Shown here in pieces: positions 9,501 through 23,415 of a DNA stretch of 64,000 bases; position 1 is the first letter of the stretch; each line of letters opens with the position of its first letter. This DNA is from Sinonovacula constricta (Eukaryota; Mollusca; Bivalvia; Cardiida; Solecurtidae): positions 5,163,308-5,227,307 of the forward strand of contig CM017567.1 of assembly GCA_007844125.1 (NCBI GenBank), given 5' to 3'. The position numbers and the translations under genes were made by a program. The notes beneath the pieces are model-generated. The model saw only the letters and a list, made by a program, of their open reading frames with translations, had not been told where the DNA came from and searched no databases.

Positions 9501-11946
9501 CTTCTCCTCAATATGCATTCTGATGACATTGGATAGGTGTCGATTAAATAGACCCCTTAGCTGTAACACTGACTAATATGACCAATGTTGACGACAAAAT
9601 GTAAACGCAACAATGCTTAAACATCGTGGTATATAGAAATAGGTAAGTAAACGTTTCTAATGGTTGCTATATTTTAATTAGAGTTACTAATTTTTATTCT
9701 GACTTAATACTATCTAGCGGATATGAGCTCAAAACCTGTAGTATATAAATGAAAATGTGTACCTACTAATTTATGACTTTTTATAATAAAGCAGGTGTGT
9801 TCATTTAGTAATCCGGATGTTATGTCCTAAAATCATTTTTGGCCGAGGCGGCATAGTTTTACTCATGGATCCTTGACTTATCTAGAGGTTAATTGCCGAA
9901 ATACGACCTTAGCTTCCATAAAAGAGCTTTTAATTAATAGCATTGCGTAAATAAATGTTATGAGACAAATTTATATTATCAGATTAAATGAAAATATTTA
10001 CGTTAAGATCACAGATATAATTTTAAGCATGGCTTTTGTGTTAAAAGATTTAAATTCTATTTTAGTTTCAAGACATTAAGCCTGGTGCAAAACAAACACT
10101 GACATAATTGTGTCAAAAGATATTTGTCCAAACACTGAAATACAATAGACAAAATGGATTACACATTTCTGATGCAGCTATGGATTGTCTATGGTCATTT
10201 AAATACAACTGGTGATTGTTAAGCTTGCCAAACAAATCAAAAACCTGCTTGGTACTAATCATACACAGATATCAGAAAATGGGTACTTTTGTGATATTAA
10301 GAAATTAAGACAAAGACCAAGGAATACCACGAGCAACTGAGACATACATGTAGACACACTGTTTGACAACATGATAATCTGTTGTCATGCCAGCCAAACG
10401 TGCCATCTCTTATTTATTTATGTTTTTCTTGTCCGCATCGTGTCTGTAACTTGATTTGCTGCTGAAGGAGCCATTCGATGAATAGAACATGAACAAATTT
10501 ACGCAAGAGAATTGGCAAATCCCCGAGAACATATTGTTCACTGGCCAATATATATTTGTTTAAAGACAATGTTCGTTAAGACTTATTTTGAATAAATAAG
10601 AACATACAACATGTAATAATAAACTGTAGCATAGAACTTAAGGGCATGCTCAATTATATATATGTGTGCTAGCGATTGCTACTCTGGCATACACATGTCA
10701 TCCTAACGTGAATGGTACATAACATGTTCTAAGGCCATTGTGCGTGTTTTGTATATTCATACTTAGTTAAGAACTCAATGAAATATGAGGCATTTTTTCA
10801 CTATACGCGCACTGCAGTGTATTTAGTGGAAACACCAGCAAAAACTATATTTACATTGGACAATGGGGCAATTCGAGAAGCTATCTAAAAAATGCGACTT
10901 TTTTTCGGCATGAACACCTTTGAAAAAGTACTTGATCAAGTAACAGCATGCGTGATTGTTTAAGAATATTTCGATGCGATACTTAGATTAATAGCAAAAA
11001 ACAATGTCATCTATTTATTAGACGCTGACACGGAATTGTGATGTCAAATTGTGAATGATCATCATCCATTTCCGGTTCACTAAAAGATAGCAATGGCAGA
11101 TCAATCTTGCATCCATAAATCATAGTGTCCTTTTAAATCCATTATATTTCTCTCATGTGGGTTATGTGTCTAGGATTTCCCATTTACTTACAAATAGATG
11201 CAAATGAATTAGTTCCTGCTTTGTATGTGGAAAATACATTTGTTTCATTTGAAAGAAATTTAAATGATGTAACACTACTTTCTAACTTGAACTATCATCA
11301 TTTCTGCAATACAATTGATGATATCGCCGATTCGAATTGTTGGATTATTTTTTTGATACACATATTGAAACCAACATTAGCTCCCTAGTGACAACATTCA
11401 GAAGAGACTTTAAGGCTTTAATGGTTATCATTTCTTCACTATTTAATAATATTAGATGAGCTCTCGTCGAACATACTTTTAGTAACCAGTCAGATCATTT
11501 ATACATAATGCTGCAAAATTAGTTATCCTGATTTAATATTTATCCGATTACCAATTGTTCAGAATGAGTGTGCTGTTGTTTGTAAATAATTGGCCATGTC
11601 ACGAAATGATAGTCGAAATCTGTCTCAATCAGTGTAATATCATGTAGAACTGGTGATATTGGTGATGATGTTAATTAGTGTCCTGTTTAATAATGTAATT
11701 GATCCAATTTATGTAATTTATCAAAATCTAAACAAACCCGTAAACGTCATTATTGCAACAAATATTTATAAACAAATACTCATTGCGAATTGTGTTAGTT
11801 ATTTTATAGACAGACCGGTTGTTGTTTTGTTGTTTTAATTTTCATTCTTATTTAAACTCCAAGAAATATGAAGTAACTGTTTTACGGAAATATTACGTAG
11901 GTGAATTATGAGAATAATTTAAGTAAATTAGAGTTTATATAAAATA
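9501..11946. other. no recognisable feature
   Basis: AT-rich sequence. The longest open stretch (11155-11388, plus strand) has no splice support and no recognisable domain. I do not call a gene here. Confidence 0.5.
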
Positions 11947-12005
11947 TGATGATAATTATTATTATTATTATTATTAAATTAGTAGTAGTAGTAGTAGTAG
12001 TAGTT

Positions 12006-12050
<45 letters not shown>

Positions 12051-12095
12051 GTATTGTTATTATTATAATTACTATTATTATTATTATTGTTTTAT
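11947..12095. repeat. compound trinucleotide microsatellite (ATT/TAG)
   Basis: An ATT run is followed by a long TAG run with single interruptions (TTG, TAT) and ends in more ATT units. Confidence 0.95.
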
Positions 12096-13869
12096 GTTAA
12101 TACAAAATTACGGCGTGAGTGTAATAAAATGCACGTAAGCTATTATACAAGTTTATAAAAACAAATCTGACCGGGCAAGACTGAAAATTGCTTCTACAGA
12201 TTTGATCGTCAGTCAAATATATCATGTCGAATACGACGGTTCATAATACGTTTTTCTATGTCCGCTTACCAAATTATTCTGTAATAAATATTTCCTAACG
12301 CAAATGAATATTTGGTGTATGATTAATTTTCAGATCAAATAGTGAGATGTCTCATGACTAACACGGCAATAAGTCAAGACTAGAGTTATTACGCAACGCG
12401 CCCTCGCTTAAAATGCAATAAATACAATGACTTAGATGCATACAATAAACTAACTTAATCTAGTTATGACCTCTATACTAAACACTATTTCACTCGAAAT
12501 TCTGAGTGTCTGTAATTCAGGACGTTGCGTAAGTTTTAAATGTTTTTTTCTAGTGGTGTTTCATTTCTTAAACTCAGGTAAATGTTTAAGTTTAAGGTGT
12601 AAAAACATATTCGAAAACAAATTGTTCGCAGTAAAATACTTAATTAAAGGTCTTGTCAATATTCACGAGAGTATTACTGATAAAATAACAGAAAATTAAC
12701 TGTTAAAAACTCCAAACGTTACAATTTAAATCAATTCGTTGTTTTGATACGGATAACATATTATATCTTGCCAGTAAAAAGTCATTGAAAAGTCAATTGA
12801 CTTAGAATATCGTTGACGCACACCATAAGTCTCTCTACATAGAAAAGGTCTGGTTCCGCATTAAATATAACAATGGGAGTATTTAAATGGTTGACGCACA
12901 AGATGGTTAAATATTGTTTTGTGTTTTGTCTTGTCGCGGTAATACCGCACCAATATAAGTATGGTCAAGTATGGTCACATTGGTGACATTGGTGACAACC
13001 AGCTGATTTATGGTAGAGAACTTAAACGGACAAACCACCGGCACACTGAATGTAAACTGAAAGACCGCCTCACATTAAAGCAGCTGCCATTAGATTAATG
13101 TTTAATGTGTCAAATAAATATTACATTTGTATTTTGTTCGAAGCTAACCAATGGGTGGTAAAATTCGAAACAAGCAGACGGTCGTAGCATGTTCTAATGT
13201 TGAAATGATAATATATGTATATCTGAGTGCAGACATTGAAACAACGAGCTGTCCTATTAAAGGCCATCTGAATATATAGGTGTGTGTGTGGGGGGGGGGG
13301 GGTATGACCATATTAAAGTTTTTTCTATGCCTCTGCCGAGGTTGTGCCCGTTACAAGTTACAAAATATTAATGTATTTTAAATCTGTGAACGGTTTGTGG
13401 GTATGTGTGGTATCAGATTACATGACAATAATTTTGAATGAATTGGGCGTTACAACCGCCCATCCTATAGAAGTATTTGAAACAGAATTGTCTTTGTTCC
13501 GATTTTATTCCTCATCTTCCAAAAAAAGTTTTCCAACAGAAAATTGACCGAGACATTTAAATTTATTTAGTTATAATCAGCGCGTATGTAGTAAAACCTT
13601 TGTTACATGTATTTTTTATTGTTGATGTTTAGGAGGGCAAACGTTGTTGATATTTGTTCCAACATAAACAAACTCATATAAATACTCTGTCGTACCATTT
13701 TATATATCTCAATTCTCTTAAAAATTATTTGCATTTATTGTATGCCTTATCTCAATCTTAGAAGTGATGTGTAGAATATAAATTCAAATAAAATCCATGA
13801 ACATATAAATAGAAAATTAAAGTTACTAAGGCAAAAAGCTCTTTCCACAACATTGTCATTTCAAGGGTA
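12096..13869. other. no gene seen; TG and poly-G tract at 13279-13302
   Basis: AT-rich sequence. The only clear structure is (TG)n running into about 13 G residues at 13290-13302. No exon is supported. Confidence 0.5.
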
Positions 13870-15194
13870 AGTTACAAATGCGTAAGCTAAATGAACACGT
13901 TCACAGCATGTTGATTACTGTCGTTAGCAAAATAAAATAAATGGGTATGTGTTAAAACGTAAAACACAACACACACTGACAATATTTTCAATCCGAGCAA
14001 CGCTCAACTATGTTAGAAGACAATGATATCAGATTTTAGGTTTTGATCAGGTCTCGATCAGGCTCTGTGCTATATAACCTTAGGCATATAATCACAAGTG
14101 TATAAGGTACCGTCCCTAACATAATTATCTATATTTTCATTATTGTGTTTATTGAACCAATAACATGATTTGCTGGAGAAGAAGCCGTTTCTTTCTTCCA
14201 TTGGCATTATTGTAAAAATGTATAAGTATGATTTTTACTGATGTAATGTTGATCAAAACCTTGATTAATATTAGCCTGTTCTTTCCTTGGCAAATTTATA
14301 AGTTTCTAGATCCATAAAAGATATAAATGTTATGCAGCCTATTCGATTCAGGAGCACGAGTAAGCTTCAACTCTATTGAACCAACCAAAATAGATTATCA
14401 TCTTACGTATGTACGTAATGTTTAAAGAAACCGTGATTTAGCTCATATATTGGCTCTCTCCCTCTATTTGAGAAGTAGATGCAATTCTTGGCTTCAAACC
14501 AAAGATCATCTGAAAATCCTTCATGCGTGTTTGTGAAAGTTTTTTTTTCAACTGCTCTTTGATGAATCTATCATAAACAAATATAATACGATATTTCGTT
14601 CAAAGGTGAATATGTGCATTTTTGATTGCAATGTTTTATGAACATTTCTTATAGTTGAAGTGACAAGACATATCTGAAGCATTGATTGATGAGCCTATAG
14701 TGAACTTAGCATATATGATTGATGCGTTTTGGCTGTGTATATCTAGTGAACGGTTTTCAATAGACATTTAATATTTGTGTTTGTTAAATCATATTGCTGT
14801 TTCTTAAGTTTCTTTCAGCAATTCATACAGTAGACAATTGAAAATTTTGAGTCTAGCGAATCTCTTCAATAACAAACTGTATTAAGATTATATTCTTCAG
14901 CAAATGGATTTTAAGAACATGTGTTGTTTTGTAGGATGTCAGATAAAATTTTGTTTACGCGACTACACAAATTGTCGACATTCTGAAGTAGACTTTTCGG
15001 TCTGCAATGCCAGTTTATAAATAAAAATATATATAATATTTACACAATTATTGTGTATTTTCGTCGTTTACATGTGGAAAAAAGTAGTCCACAATTTGTT
15101 CAGATGAATTTACAGTAAATTATGATGTTTATTTCCCCATTTCCTTATATCATTTTAATACGGTGTTGCTATTTGTAATTTATTTAGACAGTCG

Positions 15195-15545
15195 ATCTGT
15201 TACGGCCATTTCCGTCATAGCAAATAAGAATATGACAAAGTCCTATGAGCATTGCAACAAATCCCAATATTTGAAAAGACGCAGGACAAAAATATTTACG
15301 TGCAAGCCAAATGCAAAAGTAAGAATAAACATGTGATAAGTAATTTAACAAAAAGAGCAAACCTGCCAGTTACCGCATTTGAACGGCCAGTTGGCAATAC
15401 TGACTGACTGAGGTGATTAAACCTGTTTTACAGAGCTCTAACTTCACATTTCCGGGTTGGTTTCTCAAATCCAAGCAATGAAAAGAACACCGATCTCTCC
15501 GAATAAAAAATCCAAACGCTGACGTTTTCTTTGTTAGGTTATGAC
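15195..15545 (-). mobile_element. hairpin-family repeat, copy a
   Basis: Read on the minus strand it contains TTTTCAATGACATC, then GAAATGTGAAGTTAGAGCTC, AGGTTTAATCACCTCAGTC, the decayed hairpin region (AGTATTGCCAACTGGCCGTTC), GCGGTAACTGGCAGG, and at the far end GCTCATAGGACTTTGTCATA. The same order is found at 39895-40310 and 22120-22540. No counterpart is visible in the matching place of segment copy 2, so it probably inserted after that duplication. Confidence 0.75.
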
Positions 15546-15844
15546 GAAAGATGTCATTGAAAATAATGTTAACATAGTGTATAAAAGAGAGAGGGGGGTA
15601 TTACTTCGATTGGAAGAACTACACAATAAATTATGATTGTAAATAGAATTAACATTTTGCGTAAAGAAAAAATGACCAGAGAACAGTAAATGGCTTCAGC
15701 ATCCTGTTCATGAGAAGATGAAATTGAGGAACCCAAGTCCAATGTCCATTAATGGAAATACACGAAACAATCCTTAAAGGATTAATTAAATGACAACATA
15801 GATTACATGCACGGGTAGATTTTTTACGACCGCCACAGAACAAA

Positions 15845-15910
15845 AGTAATATTGTTGTGATCATGAATAAGAATACGTGACAAAGTCCAATGTGCATTGC
15901 AACATATAAA
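15845..15910 (-). mobile_element. hairpin-family repeat, end fragment
   Basis: On the minus strand it carries the family's distal words (CAATG-ACATTGGACTTTGTCA and ATTCTTATTCATG). The hairpin is missing. Confidence 0.5.
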
Positions 15911-16959
15911 GCAAAGTCGCACATATTTTAATTGACTCTGTTATTTTAATAAGGGCCTTCATGAAGTTAAAATATGGACATAATAAATGTATTTTATTTA
16001 CCTCTAACCTTTTGACAGAACAATGAGCCTTTTTAAATAATTTGAACAACGATAAAAGTTATGTCTGTTGATGTTCGACTGGCGTTGGAAACACAACTGA
16101 TTGGCTCCTTGATGTCTATTGCCAATGTCTATTTCTCTTGCGCAGATATTTATGGGCATTGCTGTCTGACACAAGTCAAAATTTCAGCCCTTGCCAGAAG
16201 TTTTAACTGTGCTTGTCTTATGTGAAGTAAAAACCATTGAAATGGTCATTACGCAAATAAAACATAATACCAATAAGCGGAAAATATGTTGATGTTATTT
16301 TATCTCTGCTAAGAATATGGCGGTTCTGAACAAAAATTAAACTCTAAATGAGTTATTTATACTTTTACTACTGATCGATTTCAATGTTTATCATATCGCC
16401 CTAGTCAACAATGGACCGTTTTAAACTCAGAGTTATACTCAATCTGAAATCAATTCAACAGTTCTGCACATTTATATGATACCAGTGAATAGATAACTAC
16501 AGTTTTCCTGCTTGAGAAACAGACTTCTTGTCTGCCCTAATTATAGCAATATTTCATCAGCAAATCACCCGTTATTACAAGAGTGTGTAGTATAAAAGAA
16601 CAATATTATTTATTTTAGATATATAAATGGAAAAGAGACGGAATTGCCTACACAAGTCACGGAGAGCAAATCTCTATAATTTGTTTTCGATCAGCTAATA
16701 TTTTTGTAACAATTTGATTTATAACTCTGTAGCTAGCTGTTCTAATATGTTCTAATATATAAATATACACTTCTTGCCTCAAAAACACAGTATGGGCATT
16801 ATTGTTCATAACTACGTCGTCAATACATTCTCATTATATGACGCCATTACTTAGATGTACGTTTACGTGGTAAACTGGACTGTTTTGTTTCATATAGACA
16901 TGTTTTCTTTCTACAGCTGTATTTGAGAAAATAATGCAATTTTATAGCTATGCATGCCG

Positions 16960-17330
16960 GTTAAAGTCACCAGTCGGAGTTGTTTGCCGACTAACCGTTC
17001 CAAGGCGTTGACAATGCTTTAGTTAATACAATGTTTCTTATAAGTCTTTGTCACTTGTCAGCATCCCAGTCGTCATGTTTTGCCGTCTATTTTAAGCGGC
17101 ATCTCTTTTTCTTTTTTTTTAATGTAATGAATCGAATCAGTTCAATGTATGATTCATGTTAACATATAACTTGTATATATGTATTTTGTCTGGTGCAAGT
17201 TCAAACTTTAATATAGGTTGTGATTCTAATAGGAACTTGTTATGATATCCTGTGAGGTTCTCCGTCATGGTACATAAAATCCTGTGTACAAGGATTCATT
17301 GAATAATCATATCTACTTTTGCTCTGTCTG
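16960..17330 (+). mobile_element. hairpin-family repeat, old copy b
   Basis: CACCAGTCGGAG, a short loop, then TTTGCCGACTAACCGTTCCA, followed by the distal segment with TTCAAACTTTAATATA and ATAGGAACTTG. A second, weaker hairpin block (CCCAGTCG...TTTGCCG) follows at about 17065. The matching place in segment copy 2 (34.53-35.17 kb) also holds family copies, so insertion predates the duplication. Confidence 0.6.
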
Positions 17331-17509
17331 GCCCACATGTAAACTAAAAGTTAGAAATACATGTTTAAAGTTAAAAGAAGACAAACAAAAACATAATCGT
17401 TGATTTTAAGCTCACTTGTTTATAAAAAGCAAATATTACTAAATCACAATAGCCCGTCAAACTTTTCAAATTTTAGTTCATCGGTTAACATCAATATTTA
17501 TTGTATAAT

Positions 17510-17615
17510 CTGACCAGGAGGACATAAGTAAATAAGAAAAAGTCCTAATAAAATTACGACAGATATTTAAATCTAAACTACCTCTAGACAAAGGCAAACA
17601 GAAATGTTATGCATA
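17510..17615 (-). mobile_element. hairpin-family repeat, distal fragment
   Basis: Matches the distal part of the copy at 19730-20560 (AAATAAGAAAAAGTCCTA, ACAGATATTTAAAT, AGACAAAGGCAAACA). The hairpin part is absent. Confidence 0.6.
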
Positions 17616-19729
17616 CACATGTAACTGTGTTCTATGTACGCTTGTGCGTTATATCAAAACTGCATAAACCTGAAGTAGAACCACTTAGGTGTATCCCTTT
17701 TTTAAATCTGGAAGTGAATTTTGCAAGATCGATAACCAAGAAGTATATAATAAACCGCATTTTTAAGCTATATGTAAATTAAATACACATTTTAGCTTAC
17801 TCAAAAGCCACTCGAGGAAAATAATAAAGGGTAAAAGGCTAGACTAGCGTTTCAGACAGACTTTAGAATTGACAAAGGGAGATATCTCTCAAGAGCAATA
17901 TTTATTTTGAATGGGCTGCTAACATAGATTTATCACCTATGGTGCACCAGGCTTGTATCAGATATGATAATATACTCAATGGTATGGTCGGAAAGGGTTC
18001 CATAGGGGAACAATATGACTGTATGGTTCCATACAAGTTTCGTATTGCATTAAAGGTAATGTGTCAGGGCTGATTTGCCATAGTGGTAATGCTTTGTAGT
18101 ACACATAGAATGTTTACATATCTAACCGAAGATAACCGCTACATGTGACAAAATAGGGTCTGTATGCTCGAAGATTGTCATTCTTTTATGGTATTGTACA
18201 GGTCAGAAATGTCAATAGATACGTCAATGGTTAATCTTGGTTAATCTGTTGTTGTTTTTTAATACTGTTAAAGACTTTTAATAATATGTGTTAATTGCTC
18301 ATTGTCTAGCGCCGAAGTGCATACAGCCGACTTAATTGAATGACAGAGTTTATGAGAACATTGTTGTCAGACATGAGGACTTAGAACTGTACAGCTATGC
18401 AGACCTTTCCATTACTAGCGAAAAGTCATTTACTTAAGCAAACAGCATAAAAAATAATGACCACATTGTATGACAATTTCGATTGCTATCTTCTTAAGTA
18501 GCTGAATCTGAACGGTATGTGCAATACGACAAAGGTCTAATAATTTCAGAGAATCAAATAATACCGATTTACCGATTGGACGTTTTAAATATATATTCAA
18601 CTTATTTTCGCTATTTCTAACTTAAATATAAATCATCTGAAATTGTCAAATAAGCTTCATTGTCAAATAATAACTGTATGTTAAGTCAATGTATCCAAAG
18701 AATATGAGCTTAATTTATTACTTTTTGTTACATGTTTACCGAAAACTCCTCGAATCATGGAGGATTCTGAATTGAAAGGAATGCCGTCACAAGCTGGATA
18801 ACTTTGACCGAAAAGCTAAAGCGGTCTGATGACATTTTCAGAAATTATTATTTTAGCTGTGGGTTGCGAAATACAAAATACATTATATGTTCGTCGCTTC
18901 ATGTTTGATGCACAGATTGCTTTCAGTATATATAGGTCACAAGAACCAAACATTTACATTTACAAAGACGTTATTCTTAAGAACGCCGTTTGGGTATAGG
19001 CGAAAGAATTATTCGACAGTAAAGATCTTTTTGTACTTTTTGTTGCAGAACTCGGTGTTAATTATGACAACCTGACACAAACAAGCAAAGGGATAGCTAA
19101 ATAGCGGCATGTCTGGAAAATCGTAAGTTTACGGTGGGATCAGAATAACGCCGAGTAGGATCAAAAATTATCCTGGTGTTCATACAAATGTGAGCAGATT
19201 TAATAATAGTAACACTGTGCTAGTTTTATATCTATCTTTCAAGCTTTGGTAAGTATTAAGCCTAACACGACAAATATTTTTAGGCGTATGTAATAAATGT
19301 TTACCAAGTACTGTAAGAGCATAACATCATGCTGTTACAGGCTTATTCTAGCAGAAAATGGTAGGTCCCTTGTATATGTATTATATATGATTCTAACTAA
19401 TAAGTTACATATTCCCAAACAAATTTTTAGAAGAAAAGTAACAGTAAAATCATACTTACCTTTAAATTTTAATAAAAAATATTTATAATAAATTTAAGAT
19501 TCGTTCAAACAACACAATACCATGTTATACATCCATCTATTTAGTTCAAGAGTGTGACATATGTATGCATGATAAGATAGGGAGCCTGATCCGGCTAACA
19601 AGCCGGTAATACGGTAATACATAAAATATGCCAAGTGTCCCTGTGTCATTTACATGTACCATACACTCTCAATGGTAAGGGGAATGCAATGAGCCACTTT
19701 ATCATTACGAGCCACGTGTAAATTATAGG

Positions 19730-20560
19730 AAGTTCCAAAAATGAATTCTACCATAGAATAGGTAAATAAGAAAAGGTCCTATCAAAACTCCAACAGATAT
19801 TTAAATTTTATCCACCAGTAGACAAAGGCAAACACGGTAAATGCAAATGTGAAAAACAAACAAACACAGAGACGAGACATAACACACATAAAGAAAAACC
19901 ATCAGTTACCGCCTTGGAACGGTCAGTCGGCAAAAGGGCCAACTGGGGTGCTTAAACCTGGTTTGTAGAGCGCTCCCAACCTCGCACTTCCTGAAGGTTT
20001 TTCTAGCAAACAAACAGTGTAAATAACAACATCCCGTCAAAGCGAAACAACTAACAGTAAGCACCTGCATCGGCAGTTAAAACAAATACAATGCACTTAT
20101 ATACATACATTACAACTAGCAACAAAATAAAGTATAAACATATGTACAGTATGTACAGTAGATAAAATCCTCGGCAACGTTAAAACAAAAATCCCAAACG
20201 AGAGATCTGTTTGAAATTAAACAGCCCATGCGCTGATATATTATAAGATATTATAGGAGCAAATAAAACAGCCCAAGCGCTGATATATTATAAGATATTA
20301 TAAGAACAAATAAAGCAGCCCAAGCGCTGATATATTATAAGAACAAATAAATAAAACAGCCCAAGCGCTGATATATAACAAGATCAATTTAAATATGGCT
20401 TATAATGCCATGACATCATGTTCTAAAAGTGTCAAAAGTGAAATGTAAAAAATACGGGAAAAAAAACAACGAAATTTAGAAAACAACCTACCAACAAAAT
20501 AAAACGTAGTATTGTTAAGAGCTAATAAGTTAAAAAAAAGTTCATGAAAAGCCGAGGATT
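19730..20560 (-). mobile_element. hairpin-family repeat, longest copy d
   Basis: Minus orientation. Going down from 20010 it reads AGGAAGTGCGAGGTTGGGAG, AACCAGGTTTAAGCACCCCA, the stem-loop (GTTGGCCCTTTTGCCGAC), CTGACCGTTCCAAGGCGG, TGTTATGTCTCGTCTCTGTG, GTTTGCCTTTGTCTAC and GATAGGACCTTTTCTTATTT. Its other side (20010-20560) extends the family with CTGTTAGTTGTTTCGCTTTG and with the 47-bp tandem units. There is no open frame with any recognisable domain, so it is non-autonomous. Confidence 0.8.
20217..20395 (-). repeat. 47-bp tandem repeat inside hairpin-family copy d
   Basis: Four units beginning CAGCCCAAGCGCTGATATAT recur at 20222, 20269, 20316 and 20357 (spacings 47, 47 and 41 bp). The related copy at 26090-26640 has only one such unit (CAGTCCAAGCAATGACG). 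Confidence 0.85.
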
Positions 20561-21825
20561 TATCCGCAGTTGGCATATTATATGTAAGAATGGTACTAAA
20601 ATCCCGATTTTATACCTACTGTGCAATCTCTCGTATAGGGCACGACTGGAGAGATGAAGAGACAAGAATTCCAACAGTAACTGTCTAATTATGGCTTTAA
20701 GTCACTGTTTTCATGTAGTCTCAACGACCTGTCCGGTCATCGTGTAATTTAAAAGCAATGCAAGTTCTTGACTGTAAAAGGGTCAATTGCTAGCAATGCA
20801 GTACAACGTAAAATTCCCGGGTTGTAACCGTCTGCAATACATTTTCTGATAAGTTTTGTAAAGTGGTCATAAAAGTTATTGAGACCCTTAATTTTCTTTA
20901 ACTTGTATAAAACATTTCCATAAAATGCAGGATGGCTTATGCCTTTCTGCATCAGTGTTTTCATACTGCTATTATACTTAGAAGCAATAAAACCATTGCG
21001 GTGAAAGAATTTTGAAAACGCCTTTCTTAATTTATGAAAATGAAAGCCTTGCTATAACAGTTTAGAAGAAATAATCAGGTTTCTGGCATTGAAATCTTCT
21101 AATTTAGTACAAACTCGTGCAAACCAGGCGTTGTCGGAAATGTTTTTCTTGCCAAGCATGTATTTTTTTAAAACAATTAATAGTGCACCATTTGCAGGTC
21201 AAAAACATTCATGCAATAAAGACTCAATCTAAAGCAGTGACACTTATTGTAAGATGCTGGATATGTTTAAATATATATTTGATATATGAAATGCGTTTTT
21301 AAGTGTCTGAATAGCACAGAAAATGAGCAATTGATGAAAATACTATCAGGACATTTTCTAAGGATCACTGAGAAAAGCTATCACAACAGCAAAAGTGATT
21401 TTATAAATGCCTTAATAAGTCAATAAAACAATATTATACAAACAATTTTCATTAATTTATTTTTATATTTTACTAGATTTAACAAATACAAAAATACAAG
21501 GTTAAAACTTTAGCTCATTTTATGTCTGATTACATTAAACTAATTACATGTGTTGTGTATTATCGTAAAGACGTACATGTATATATCTAACCACGATACT
21601 TAAACTAAATACTCATAAGATGATGTTTGATAATTCATTAAAAAGCACGGCGGTCAAATATACATTCATTTGACTTTATTTCATACATTCTTATTTATGA
21701 TCACGACAATGTTACTTGTGCAGTGTGGCTGTCGTATAAAAACTTCATGTAATCTATGTTGTCATTTAATTCAACCTATGAGGATTGTTACGTGTATTTT
21801 CTTTGATGGACATTGAACTTTGGTT

Positions 21826-22545
21826 CCTCAACTTCATCTTCACATGAACAGGATGCTTCAACTATTTACTCTTCACTGATCAGTTTGTTCTGTTGTGTTT
21901 TTTTATTAAAAGTTAATTGCAGTTATAATAAACCATTTCTGTGTGGTTTTTATAATCGAAATAATAATTCAAAATTAATTTCACTTATAATCAATCATGT
22001 TGTGTGTTTTTTATAATCGAAATGATAATTCAAAGGTATTTTCATTTATAATCAACCATTTTTGTGTAGTTTTTATAATCGAAATGATTATTCAAAATTA
22101 ATTTCACTTATAATCAACCATTTTTGTGTAGTTTTTTTATGAACGAAATGATATCTCTTTCTTTTCTAAACACTCTGTGGACTTTATTTTTCAATGACGT
22201 CACTTCTTTCGTAATAACTTACCAAAGTAAACATCAACGCTTGGCCATTTTGTATTCAAATAGATCGATTTTCTTTTCAATGCTTGCGTTTGATAAACCC
22301 ATCAGGAAGTGAGAGTTTTGAGCTCTGCACCCCAGTCGGCCCATATTGCCGACTGACCGTTCCCAGGTGGTAACTGCCAGGTTTGCTATTTTCGTTTAAT
22401 GACTCATCACAAATTTGTTCTTGCTTTTCTCTTGGCTTGTGAAATACATTTGTCCTGTGCCTTTTCGGAGTTTGGTATATGTTGCAATGCTCATAGGACT
22501 GTCCACATATTCTTATTTACCCATAGCGCGTTGTATTTGACTGTT
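21826..22545 (+). mobile_element. hairpin-family repeat, copy e
   Basis: From TCTTCACATGAACAGGATGC through TTTTCAATGACGTCACTTCT and AGGAAGTGAGAGTTTTGAGC, the hairpin GTCGGCCCATATTGCCGAC, CTGACCGTTCCCAGG, and the distal GCTCATAGGACTGTC it matches 39803-40310 almost throughout. Inside it, four near-identical units of about 66 bp lie at about 21910-22140 (ATAATC-AACCATTT-TGTG-AG-TTTTTATAATCGAAAT), an extra local tandem. Confidence 0.75.
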
Positions 22546-23105
22546 GCATTTTAAAAAGGGAAACGGTAGTCATACTAGATATGTAAAGCAGGTAGAATGT
22601 ATGCGGAACTTGACATTAAAATCTTAAAGATTTATCACTAGAATTATAGATTCAGCCATATTTTGTTCTAGTTAAAAAAACTATTCTGTACTTAATTGTA
22701 TGGCTATAGAACACAGATATGTGTTCTACTCTAAGACTTTCGATTGCCGGTTCTAACAATTTCGAAGTTCAACTTTATCTTTATTTTGAGAGACGACTTC
22801 GGTGTTTTTTTTCTTTTAAAATTCAGGCGGTTTATAGACAAACTGAGACAACATATTTAATCTTCCAACTTTTTAGGGAAAATGATTTTATCAACAATTG
22901 CAGAAAAATGGTTTGAGAATTGCAGTTGTTTTCGTCTAGTCTTAAATATTTGTTCTGCAAGCCAGTGTTGGTTATGTCTTAGACAAGACAAAATGGCGTT
23001 TGTATAAAACATATGAATTGTTTAAACACACGCATGCATTGATTAAGTTTTGCAGAAACAAATATGTTAAATAAGCAGAGTTTGTCTGAGCTAAGTGTAT
23101 TAAGA

Positions 23106-23415
23106 ATAGCAAATTATTTTCTATGTTCATATTGCACAAATACTATTCAGCCTTGCTAATGAACAACCTGACAGAAATGTTAGAGTACATCTATCAATTC
23201 ATCGTCGTATCAGACTCAGTGTTTCGATATTTCCATTTTATTTAGACAGTCCCAGAAAACGTGTCATTAGTGTGTAATGCTTTTGATAAATTGATGCAAG
23301 ATGAAAGGCCATTGGATGAAATTGGTTTCAAAATGATTTTAACATAGAAAATCTTGATTTATTATCGCTTTCAGAACATAAATGGCTATCCATTTCACAT
23401 AAAATAACTAGCAGA
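23106..23415 (+). other. conserved block between ancient copies, possible exon relic
   Basis: Pairs with 37460-37740. In the partner an open frame covers the block. Here the homologous frame is broken by small length differences (NEQPDRNVRVH... in one frame, VCNAFDKLMQDE...DEIGF in another). It could be a dead duplicate of a short exon or simply conserved non-coding sequence. Confidence 0.3.
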
